Positions 35,301 to 47,900 of a DNA stretch of 64,000 nt are shown here, in pieces. Position 1 is the stretch's first letter; each line of letters opens with the position of its first letter. The position numbers were made by a program, and so were the translations under genes. Below the pieces are notes generated by a model. It was not told where the DNA came from. It ran no database searches and worked only from the letters and a program-made list of their open reading frames with translations. The stretch comes from Axinella damicornis (Eukaryota; Porifera; Demospongiae; Axinellida; Axinellidae), in NCBI GenBank assembly GCA_963931865.1, contig OZ007507.1, positions 10,699,533 through 10,763,532 on the forward strand. Direction: 5' to 3'.

Positions 35301-38300
35301 GGATTTTCAGTGCTATATGGGGGAAAAGGTAAGGCCAGTAGTCCAGTCCGGTAGCTAGTCCAGTCCAATGATTACAGACAGCCCAGTGAACATGACATGT
35401 ATGCAAGAGATCATTGTGTGTAGGTACTCACAGAGATTGCATGTGTGTGGGTGAGGCGCAGTCGACCTGGTGTGATGTAAGAAGAGGTACCTCAAGGTTC
35501 GATTCTGGGTCCATTCCTATATTGTACGCAATTCCTCTGGCAGTCCACCACAGTCGGGTGAAGCAGTAGGCTGGTGATACCACACTGTCACTTGAGTGCA
35601 AGGATGCAAGTTGATAATGGATTAACTGAAGGACTGAAGCATGTGGTAAATTTGGCAAGTGACAACCACTTGAGGCAGAATGTGAACAAGACACAGTTAT
35701 GGCTCATGAGTCAGAAACGTTGTGAACAGGAACTGAATCAGTTGAATGTGAAAAATTAGAAACCAGGAAGTCATGATCTGAAATGGCAAGAGTTCATAAC
35801 AATTCTTGGAAATGGGAGACCACATTGCTGGTGGTGAGGTGGAATGAATTCTTGGAAATGGCAGACCACATTGCTGGTAGTGAGGAGGAATGAATTCTTG
35901 GAAATGGCAGACCACATTGCTGGTAGTGAGGAGGAATGAATTCTTGGAAATGGCAGACCGCATTGAGGTAGTGAGGAGGAATGAATTCTTGGAAATGGCA
36001 GACCACATTGAGGTAGTGAGGAGGAATGTTTTGCTGTAGTGTTTTGTGGGTTTGGCCAAACTGAGAAGACTAAGGCATGTGCTGCCATTCTTGGAAATGG
36101 CAGACCACATTGCTTGTAGTGATGAGGAATGAATTCTTGGAAATGGCAGACCACATTGAGGTGGTGAGGAGGAATGTTTTGCCGTAATGTTTTGTAATGT
36201 TTTGTAGTGTTTTGCGGGTTTGGCCAAACTGAGAAGACGAAGGCATGTCCTGCCAGCTTCAACAAAGAAGACGCTATACAATGCAATCATTCTTCCACAC
36301 CTGGACCGGTAGTCTGGCGGGAGTGTTCAATTACCCTTAAGGTTACGGGATCGTCGCGCGGTGGGCGTGGCCAGACAATTTCTTCAACCCCGTCTTTCTC
36401 GCACAGAAAGTAAGCTAGCGAAATCAAACTTACTCGACACAAAGCAGGGAGGGTAGTCAACATGCAGACCAAACATCATTACAGCAGCTCACACTGTAGC
36501 CGTCATACGCTGGTTAAATCGATTCCAGCAAACTATTCACCAAAAATCTCCAGTGCGAAGACCGCCAGCAACTCGATTCTACTGTTGGGAGACACGCCAT
36601 AGGAAGCTCTAGGGTGGGACGTAAGCGTTTTATGGCTAGGTTGAGCAGTCCTCGAAAGAACGACTCTTGAGTGCGAATAACCGCCATCTTGACTCCCCTC
36701 TTTGGAATACAGCGTCGTATAACTTCGGAACGGTCATCAGTACATGTGTATTTACAAAAACGCTTCGTCTGGCCCTTTCTATACTGTTTATGCCTATTTT
36801 AACACGGTCTTCCAAGTCCAGGTCGGATCACACGGCTTTCTTTTTGGTGACAAAAAAACTATGAAATAGCACTTAATTAAGTATACGGTGCGCGTATCCG
36901 CGCGCAGGGATCCCGTAACCTTAAGAAGAAAGTTATAAGAATCCAGGACTATGGTATGAGGATCATTCTTTCGAAACCCCACAGGACACCAAGTGCTATC
37001 CTTCGACGGGAGCTGAGATGGGTCCCACTTGACCAGAGAAAGAGATGTTTAGGCTGTCCTTGATCTGCAAATCGTAGTGAATACCAACAGTGGAACTCGT
37101 CGTGGTGATGCAAAATTATTCCTGCCCTCCCTAAAATTGAATCTTTATACGTCCCTTTAACAAAAGAATAGTTGTTTTAACCAGGCTCTGGTCACCATAG
37201 TTGCGTCTCAGTGCCTCCTCCACTTTGGTCAAGGAATGGGCTCACAACCACAAATGCTGTGTAGCTTCACTTCTGAAGGTTCTTAATAACCATAGGTACG
37301 TGACTTAGCTTAATTGTTTACCCATCTGCATGTCTGTTAGAGCGGAAGTGTAAATGATCTACTGGAATGCATGCACATTGTTTGGAATAGCTAGAAGTGC
37401 AGCTGCATACACTTCTACATATTATTCCTGTACTCCACCTACGTAGTAACCGGCAACGATGAAACTTGACCTGGGATATCTCAACCGGCCTACTAAGTTT
37501 TCCTGTCTGATTGCTACTAATAGGCTAGGATCGCACTTATGTGCTCATTCCTTGACACCGTAGTGGAGGAAGCACTGAGATGCAACTATGGTGACCAAAC
37601 CTGGATTAGACCAACCCTTCTCTTTTTTCAGCGAGGAAGTCTTTTCGGATCAATGAACTGGAACTAAGTATGAAACAATCTACACATTGCCAAATATCTG
37701 GTTTGTACTTTAACAGTGTGACCTAAAATTAGTACATTACCGTAGTCGCACGGTATTAGGCGCAGCTCACCAGTTACATGTTTTGATATACATGTATTGG
37801 ATGTACCAAGCTATCTACACATCACTAAATCCTCTATGAATGGGTAATTTTATTTGGTTTGGTACTTAAATAGTGTGACCTAAAGTTAGTATATTAATTA
37901 GGGAAGATTTGCAAGGGAATGTTCGTGAGGGATACTTCGCGAGAGAGCATTTGCAAGGGAATTTTTGTGAGGGAACTTTCACGAGGGGCGACCTTCAGGG
38001 TCCCCGTACTGTACATGGATGAAATGCCCTCCACAATATATCCATGCACATGAATAGCGTCACTCCCAGGCCATTCCTGCATCCAGATTTCGATCATTTG
38101 CAGTTTGTCAAGTATGACATCAAGAGCAGGTTTAAGATAGGTAGAAATGGCAACTTTGAGCTTGTGATCAAAGCGACATGAAAATTGAAAGTACCCCTTC
38201 AGTAATTGCTTTATACAACAGCTGCTGTTCACTACATACATACTACATGTACAGGGAATATACTTGTGTATGCCTGTGCAGTGTGTGCCTCATGCAGTCA

Positions 38301-41291
38301 TTCATTCATAGTGGAAAACTGGAAATACGGAAGTTAGCAATAACGGAAAGCTGGAACTTAAGGTAGGAAGCACGGCATCGGCGAAATCGCGCAATTTTGC
38401 TCATGAATAATTAATGAGATGACGTCACTCGCATACGGTTATATAGAGTTATTCATCTGTTTACGTTTTCCCATGGCGGCAACCGGAATAAACAAGGGGG
38501 GCTTCTCTCTTTGATGCGGCTAGCGGCCCTTTCAAGTTTCAAATCGGTACTCTGATGTGGCCGTGCGGTACTTTGAAGATTTGTTTGAACACTCTTTTTT
38601 TTTTTTCTTTTTTTTTTTACGTAAGAAGCTATTCTGGCTTATTGAATGTAGCGATAGGCTATCTGAGTGTGAATAGCTAGGTCGAGTGAGCAGAATGTTT
38701 GTTGGGCTGCTGAAGTGGCCGAAGAACAGCCTGGAAAGTGAACAGCCTCCAACAGCTCCCTGGCCAAGGTACTCTAGAGAGTTGACCTTTCGGCATTACA
38801 GGCCCCGCCCATTTTCGTGTTAGGGCGAATTTGGCTGGTTTGGTAGCTGGACTGGGCTGGTGAGAGGCAGTAGATGTGTGGCCAAAACTCTGTAACCGAG
38901 AGGTGAACGTGGAAAAGCATCCCTAGTTTTGCAGGGGGTAGGTTGACCTTATGGAAACTGGCCTTGGCTTTGGTCGGTTTTAGTTGGTGTGCGTGGAATT
39001 TTTTTTGAAAGCCTAGGGTAGCCAAACCTCTGTTTTTGAGGGCGGCAGTGAGTTTTGGGCTGTAGCCTGCAACTGAGGAGAGCAGGTGGTAAATCCATCC
39101 GTAGTTTTGGGGCCTGTTTTGTGTGTGTATTGATGATGGGGTCAGAGTGTGGGTGGGGCCTTGGAGAGGGTCCAAATTTTCAGTTTCGTAGAGGGCCTTA
39201 AAATTGAGTTTTAGGGCATTTTCAAGCAGAGGGAGCAGTTTGATGCAAAGTATTGCTGAAACTTGTGTACGCTTTGATGCTGCCCATTTATCCATCAACT
39301 TGGTTTCGGAGATCGCGGTACCCATGTGTCCTACCTTAAATGGAAGCATGGACGTCCATCTTCTCTCTAATTTATATGTAAGCTTACAACTTTTGTGTGT
39401 CTGTCATAGCCCCGACACATGCCCTGGTGTTTCACGTGAAAATGTCAAACCAGTGAGCTTAGTGAAAGTCAAACCATTTACCACACTCTAAACTTTGACT
39501 GCCGATATATGGCATGCTTTGTCAATAGAGGGACAGCAAAATCAACCACAGGAACCATATTCTTGTGGGTATTTCACACGAGTGGAAACCGCACTACTAC
39601 GTTGTATGGCATTTCTTCGATTTTTCTTCATATGCTCCATGGTAGCTGGTGCAACTTGCAGGTAGCCAAGCTAGGTATAGGGAGTATCAGTCTAAGGTTT
39701 CTGTGAGACTCCTCGATCCTTGCCTCAGCCAAGGTTTGTCAGAAAAGTACAGCAGTTGAGAGCTAAGTACATGTTAGCATTCGACCTTTCCATCCTGTTT
39801 GAGAGTGATCTCAGCTGCTCTCCGCTCCGCTAGCTAGGGTCTTCAATCAAACCACCAGGTGGGATAACATACCGGTACCTCAAAAGTGTCTTGCTAAATG
39901 CAAACTTCGACAGCAAAAGATACTATCAGTCGAGCAGTGCAATGCAAATGTGTCTATGTTTCTAGTCCTTCTGTTTCCATTTCTTTAGTAATGGCTGCCC
40001 ACACAATTAGAAGAGTGTGTCATACCAAGAGTTCATAACAATAAGAGTGTGCAACTACCATAATAAATAGGGTTCCACTACCGCCATCTCATAGGTGGTC
40101 TACATGTACATGTACATAGGCTTTGCAAACTCTGTAGTAATCATAATTTCACACAAAGGAGCATGCAGCTGCTACTACTTCACCACTGATTGAATCAATC
40201 AGTGGTGAAGTAGTAGCAGCTGCATGCTCCTTTGTGTGAAATTGTGATTACTACAGAGTTTGCAAAGCTTATGTACAGGTACATGTAGACCACACTGATT
40301 GCCTACATCATACTGCCAAATGGCGGTAGTGGAACCCATAGGCAGTTGCACACTCTTATTGTTATGAACTCTTGGTCATACAAACACTTTAAATTTATCA
40401 GCAAACATACTTTATCATCCTTGCTGTTCTGAACTCCTTTGGTTAGGAAGTTTGACCACATGTAAATTAGCTATGCATAGGATATTTCTCATGGGTACCA
40501 GGCTCCCCATTCCTTTTGGCATTGGAAGCCTGGGAGTGAGGCTATATTGTTTCTTGGTTACATGACTATGTCATGATACATCCTGTTGTTTATCCAGATC
40601 ACAGGCACTCCATGGCCAGCCAATGTTGCACTTTGGAACAGAAACTTCTCAGAGAATGTGTTACAGCAGCTTCAACATGGGACGAACTGCACTTTCTATG
40701 TCTGTTACTACATGTATGACAATCTGTCATCGGGAAGGGCTTCCCCTGCTTCATGTATCACCGGTAAACTGTAGCATGCATAAATAGCCTCTTTCCCAGG
40801 CTCCTACCCAGCTTTTTGTTGCATACTGTACAGTACAGTATGCGACAAAAAGCTGGGGAGGAGCCTGGGAACGAGGCTATGCATAAATATGGAGGAAGGT
40901 TTGTGCATGGATGAATATACTGTTACATGATATAGCATTACTCATTGTCCCAACCATCAATATAGCTTTGTCATCAACACTGAAATGAATTGGTTCATCA
41001 ACGTTTTGGTATTAACCCTTCAACTTCGAAGATGCTCCTCTCCCACAGCATTCGCTCCTCAGTGGCTAGGCTTGGTAGGGCTCGCACACATGGACCGTTA
41101 ATGATATTCATGACCCCCCACAAGCCCAGCAATTGGAGGTCAAAAGTGGATGTCAGCCGGATTCTCGCCCAGATCCATGTTTTCGTGAGGACCCGTCTGA
41201 GGCCCTCGGTGGTCTATTAAAATCAAAAAGCTTGACCTCTTCCCTTCGCCCCCGACATACGAAGGGGGGGCTAGCCGCCCCTCGTTTCGAT

Positions 41292-41328
<37 letters not shown>

Positions 41329-44300
41329 TTCTACGTTTAGTGGGGGGTGCATGCCGAAAGCTGACCACGTTTTTCCCACAAAGTTGTCCCTAAGTCCTAT
41401 CAAGCCTTTCGGGTCACTTTTTTTGGACTGACAAGAAGCCCTACAAGTGCATGGGGTCTAAATGACGTCACTGGGGCTTAAGGGGTTAACACTGCCATCA
41501 TTAGGGATTGCTAGCCTCTACAGAACAAAGGGCCTTACAGAACAAGGCTGGCTTTGGGAATACTGATATCATCCAAGACGACATCCAGGAATAACCAACC
41601 AACAACACATCATGCTTAAACTTCAAAACTGCTGAACCTAGTACCATTGCTAGATTCTTACAGTTTATAGCTACCACTCCTTCCTCAGTCTCTCTTTCCT
41701 TTGCCTATACTGGTTATGTTCCTGCATTGGTAGCTTCAACAGCATCTGTCTTGTAGGGTGGATTCAAGTTCATTCAACTGCAGTGTTAGAGAATTGCCTC
41801 TGTGTAGTGCATATGTAACTGGCAGTCTATAAACCCATTCCAAGCATAGTGAATTGTTGGCATAGACAATAGTAAAAAGGGCTCAGTGGTTCGATCTCAC
41901 AAGGATGTAAGACGCCAAAACTAGATGAGGATTTCATCTCATGCAGATATTAATGAGTGTGCCACCAACAATGGAGGGTGTGAACACAACTGTGCTAATG
42001 CTGTTGGTAGCTTCAACTGCAGCTGTGGGACAGGCTACCAGCTGGATGAAAATGGATTGAACTGCACTGGTGAGCATTAATGCCTTGGCAGCTTCACCTG
42101 TACATGCTTGAATGTGATGAAGTAGCTAACTATACAGTGTTACAGAGTACGAGACCAGAAATGTCTCACAATTGTAATCAAGACTGCCTGCACCACGGTT
42201 TCCAGCGTACCTACCAAAGTTAGTTGAGGATTTCATCTCATGCAGATATTAATGAGTGTGCCACCAACAATGGAGAGTGTGAACACAACTGTGCTAATGC
42301 TGTTGGTAGCTTCAACTGCAGCTGTGGGACAGGCTACCAGCTGGATGAAAATGGATTGAACTGCACTGGTGAGCATTAATGCATTGGCAGTTTCACCTGT
42401 TGCATGCTTGAACACGATGAAGTATACAGTGTTACAGAGTAAGAGACCAGAAATGTCTCACAATTGTAATCAAGACTGCCTGCACCACGGTTTCCAGCGT
42501 ATACCTACCAAAACAAGATGAGCATTTCATCTCATTCAGATATTAATGAGTGTGCCACCAACAATGGAGGGTGTGAACACAACTGTACTAATGCTGTTGG
42601 TAGCTTCAACTGCAGCTGTGGGACAGGCTACCAGCTGGATGAAAATGGATTGAACTGCATTGGTGAGCATTAATGCATTGGCTGCCTCACCTGCATGCAC
42701 TTGAACGTGATGAAGTAACTAACTATACAGTGTTACAGAGTAAGAGACCAGAAATGTCTCACAATTGTAATGAAGACTGCCTGCAAACCCAACGTGGGTA
42801 TGATTGGCAGTTAGTACTACTCACGTGACCCTCAACGAATCAGACAGCTCAGAATCGATCACATGACGAGCATTAAATCGCTTATTGCACACTTTAGTGT
42901 GCATATGCACGTTTTTCAAAGATCAACGGCTGTTTTGGGTCTGTGAGTTGCACTGAGTAGTTTAGTACCAGTTTGCAGTGCATTACGGGCTTTAATGCAC
43001 TCGGGCAATCTAGTTAATGGTCTCGGGCGGATAATGCACTCGCCTTCGGCTCGTGCATTATCTCGCCCTCGACTGTTAACCAGATTGCCCTTGTGCATAA
43101 AACCCGTAATGCACTGCAAACTGGTATTAAATATTACTTAAAGCCCAAACTAATCATCCCAATATATCATCAAACTTGGAACAGACAACAACTTTTGCCC
43201 ACGACCAGCTATACGTGGCACAATCTATAATTTATGAATCAGCAGTCACCAACAATACTCATGCCCGACGCCAAAGGTCATCAACGTCGAATAGCAATAC
43301 GACACAAAGCACAAATGGCTTCAAGACAGGACCAGTCTTGAAGCCATTTTCCAGCGAATCCTTCTAATTTTACTGTTGCTGGCCCAAAGACCTTCCTGGA
43401 ATTTAAGAGAGCATTTCTGCGTAGGAATTTTAGTATGATAGGTACGGTACGCTGGAAACCCTTGTAGCATTGGGTTTCTAGAGATAATCATACTTCATCT
43501 GATTCCTTGTAGTTTAAAACTATTGATGAAAGTATACTTGTATGTCTACTCAGGCGCATTTTGGTATGGGTCAATCTATTGTGCATTAGCTACATGGAGA
43601 ATGTGGGAAATAATTATATTGTGTGCGGAGGAAGATAATGGCTGTGTAAAATAGTGAGCGGAGTATAGTCTACCAGTGTGTCTCTCTGGATGATAGCTGT
43701 AGCTTTGCTTTGCGCTAGTTGTAACCAATACCTTTGGTAGTTACTTGTCGCCTTAGTAATACACTGTGTGCACAATACACAACCCGTGCCTTAATTCACC
43801 TGAGCTGCCATGTGAAGGCTACCTGTGCTGACATGATTGTGGGTTTGAAGGAAATGACGTCAACTGCACAAGAACGAACTGATTTTGTGCTGTAGTGGAT
43901 CCACATCCAATTCTCTACAAATGCGAAAGTTTGGACAGTTGAATGTATTTTGCACAAACTTGTCTTTGGACCGTATTTGCTTGCTACAGCCTGCATGTGT
44001 ATGCATGTTCTATTAGCTAGCATTTTGTCCACTGTGGGAACATGCACTGCTATATACACTCACTTTTGTCCATTGCTATTGCTGCTTTTGTCCAGATATC
44101 GATGAGTGTCAGTCAGAAATGGCCAATGACTGTGATAGGAATGCGGACTGCAGGGATACCATTGGCAGTTATAACTGCAGTTGCAGGAGTGGGTATGAGG
44201 GAGACGGCTTCAACTGCACAGGTTACACAACCTTGTCAATCACCTTTACTGTACATAGACACAAGCTCAGATCTCTCTGAATGAAAATGAACGGCTTTGC

Positions 44301-44871
44301 TGCAACCTCAGTTACACTTCACTGTATGTAGAATGGGTCTGTTATGGATGACCACATACTTGACCATGACTTCATCTCTCACATGCAGCTTCCCCCAAAG
44401 ATTTCCACCTTGAGCCTGGAATGATTGTGATCATATGTGTTTTGGTTACGATTGCATTACTCATTGCTACGCTGTGTGGGGTCATCTGTGCTGTGCATCT
44501 ATTCAGGAGGGAGGACACTTCGATGTACGTAAAACATAGTGTGCCACACTGCATGTGCCTGATTTATTGGGTGTGTCTGCATAGTTGCCAACCATCCCGG
44601 AACGTCAGGGACAGTCCTGGAATTCTTGTCCCCCATCTTTGTCTCACAGGGATCCTGCTTTGTCCTGGAATAGTAATAGTCTGTTCTCATTCCCAGTCTG
44701 GTCTGGGAATGGAAATTGTACATGCTGGCTGAGTTGAGTGATATTGCTGTAAGACTACCTGATGCAAAGAAGGATCGAATGCCAATTTGATGCTGCATGG
44801 ACTGGTGCACAGTTTGCTGCTTGGGGTGTAAACTTGGCATGTGTTGCACCAAGGGGGGGAGGGGGTGGAGG

Positions 44872-44909
<38 letters not shown>

Positions 44910-47900
44910 GGGAAGGAGGGAAGGGGGATGCTAGTAGGATCTCACCTGGTTGTTTTCAAAAATGTGGTATGAGTCTGAGCAAGCTGCACACGGATTAGAA
45001 GTGTACAACATAGTCTGTTAGTTTCAACTGTTATATGACATTACTGAGATAATGTGAGCACACTTGCAATTTAATGACTACATTCAATCCTTCCACACTC
45101 AATCCTACTGTCAATACTACGTTCAATTAAATGCTACATTCAAATGCCTGCTTGCTAGTTTAGAACAACAACCAAGACAGAGTATGACGCAGGAAAGTAC
45201 CGGGGTAGTATAGATTGAGATCAGGGACTGATGTGCATCAAAGGTAGATGAAGCAAGAGAGATCCCTGGGAATAGGCAGCATTGTGATCAAGAGGTCCAT
45301 GCAGAGGAAATGAAATATGGGACAGTGATGAACAAAACTAGGCTGGAGCATGAGTATTGTGCTGCAAGTGCTAGCAGGGAGTTCTGAGATGAGCAACTCG
45401 AGCCATGATGTGTGATCTAATCAAGCTGATGCTAAATTCACCCATACCAAAAGTTATCCAGGATACTCATGCCTATTTGATCTCCCATCCCTTGACCTGT
45501 TGCACATGTACACAGCATTACATGTGCTGTGTAGGACATATATAGAACCTTGAATCATGTACACAGCAGTTGCACTTGCTGAGTCTCACTTGCACAATGC
45601 TATCTAATGCATTGTCTGCCTTTTTCTGAACAGTACGTTACATGTGCAATACTGCTTGTGACTATTAGCATACTCAGGTCTGTTAAGGCGGCCTCAATAC
45701 CTGGAAGAATCTAGCTACCGACTGAACTGGAAGTCTTAGAACAAGTTTCTTATGCATGCTCTTATTGTACTATGTTTGATGTTCCAGGAAAACAAGATGG
45801 TTTCCATGACAACGCCCTGCCCATAAGTAAACAACGCCACTAATTACTGTTGCCTTAACAACGTAGTATTTCACTGTTTACGCCCGTGAAAACCGTCGTA
45901 TATAATTTATAGCAAACCGAGTATCAATAGAACGCTAATAGTACTCAGAAATGTGAATCTGCCTGGAAACTGGTGGTACTGTGTTCGTACCGTGAGTGAA
46001 GTACAAAACTTTGCTTAAAATACACTTACACGGCGGTAATTATAACTGAAGGGCTCTGACAGCTCTCCGGTACTACAGATAGTCTCGGTACCAGACAGGT
46101 ACGAGGCTAGCTGCCATGCGGCTAAAGATAGCTAGGGCAGGGGCGGATCCAGGATTATTTAAAGGGAGGGGGGCACAACTTAGCGATCAGTATGCGAGAA
46201 ACAATGCGCGCGCTAAGCGCGCAGTAGGTAGGGGGGTCTGGGGCATGCCCCCCCAGGAAAATTTTGCATTTTAGACGCTCTGAGATCGATTCTAGCGGCA
46301 CTTTTCCATTGTAAGGTAGCTACTCATGCAACATGGATAATATGGACTTGTCTACATGTTGGATAACTGATACAGTATTAGCTAACTAGCTTAGCTGTTA
46401 GCTCTACATGCCCTATCAGAGAACGCGGTAGCGTTCTCTATTTAGGGAAATTTCGAAATACCATACTGATGCACCAGCAGGAAAACGGCCAAAGAAGCTA
46501 CTACCCCCCAAAATAAGCATGCAGACAGAATGATACTGCGTAGCAGTTCACAAAAACACTCGCAAACGTACCTGAGAGTACGCGGGAGTCGAGAAATAAT
46601 TCGATGTCGTCGTCTTCTTTCTTTCTTCTTTCTCATTGACTAGCATAGCTGGACAACAAAAGCATTTCCTGAGCTAGTTCACTCACAGAACAACATCGCT
46701 TTCGTCGTAGTAGCTCCTTTCGGCCCTTTTGACTACATACTGGCAGGAACGGCACTTCTAGCTACGATTCCGTGAATTGCTAGCACGAAGCCATTTTGAT
46801 GCAACCAGAGGTCACGCGTGCCAAATGCGCATGCGCAGTTCACATGCAAACGCACATTGCTTTCTTTTTTGCTGGTGATGGTTGCATTTCGGTAGCCTCG
46901 TACCCAGGCCCTCACGCGGAACGCGGAAGAGGGCCTGGTGACACATGGCAAAATTCCCGTATGTGCTCAGTCAGCATAATTGCGTAATCGATTACATTCC
47001 TTACTTGGATGCATTCGAAATCACACGGAAGGTAGCTGTTGGTGATGGCTAAGTAGCAAGTCCTTGCCAAGGAGCGACCAGAGGTGAGTCTTGAAGGCTA
47101 GAACAGTGGTTTTATCAAACGGCTACACTTTTCACGGGGTGAAGAATGTAATTACTACGCAGTAATTGGCAATGGACAAACGTGATTCGCCTACCCGAAA
47201 TCAAGACTGCTGAGCTCAGCACATAAGGGAATTTTGCCAAGTGTCACCAGGACCTCTTCCGCGTTCCGCGTGAGGGCCTGGGTACGAGGCTAGCATTTCG
47301 GGCACTTGCTGATCAGCTGAATCCTTGTGAATCCATCATCTGGTGCATCACTACCGCTGCAAGGAATTTCTGCCAACCTGTTCTTGCCAAGATCTATCGT
47401 GACTATGTGCCTCATGCAGTATTGGAAAACTGGAAAACACGGAAAGCTGGAACTTAAATGGAAGCATGAAAGTCCATATTCTCTCTATTTTATTAGTGAT
47501 ATTACAATCTGGTCTTTTGTAAGCTTACAACTTTTGTGTGTTCTGTCGTAGCCCTGATACATGCCCTGGTGTTTATGAATCTGAGCCCCGTCAGTCTGTA
47601 GGTGTGCAAAATATATCCCACGATAAACAATCACTCACCTTTTCAATGGAAGAAGCCAAAACACAAGTATGCAATCCTGTCCTGGTTATATACCCAATAC
47701 TCACCTGCTGAGGTCTGTAGAGAGAAATACTGATGTGCTTGGCTGTCAAATTCTTGAAGGACCATCCAGTCCCAGTATGAACGGAAGAGACCACCTCAAG
47801 AAGTCACCGCCACACTTGTTTTCACCATCATCACCACAGCACTGCAGAACACAATCTGAAGGTAGCCTTGACTATTTCAACTACACCATGCGCAATCAGT

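Larger units (their letters stand above)
35430..37080 (+). pseudogene. Non-LTR retrotransposon RT fragment, interrupted
   Basis: The RT motif [13 protein letters not shown] is encoded near 35484. After breaks comes [20 protein letters not shown], then [20 protein letters not shown]; then [20 protein letters not shown] and AIILPHLD near 36220-36305. The frame then resumes after an inserted MITE with [11 protein letters not shown] near 36935. A 45-bp minisatellite (35800-36180) and the TTAA element (36341-36920) both lie inside it. Clade not certain; several frameshifts. Confidence 0.8.

Noticed and set aside
35697..36290. Minus-strand frames of 171-197 codons with 15-residue periodicity
   Set aside because: The 45-bp minisatellite keeps all three frames open; the opposite strand continues LINE RT sequence.
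37894..38241. 115-residue minus-strand frame
   Set aside because: The end is encoded by a local GCAAGGGAAT.../GTGAGGGA repeat and no motif is recognisable.
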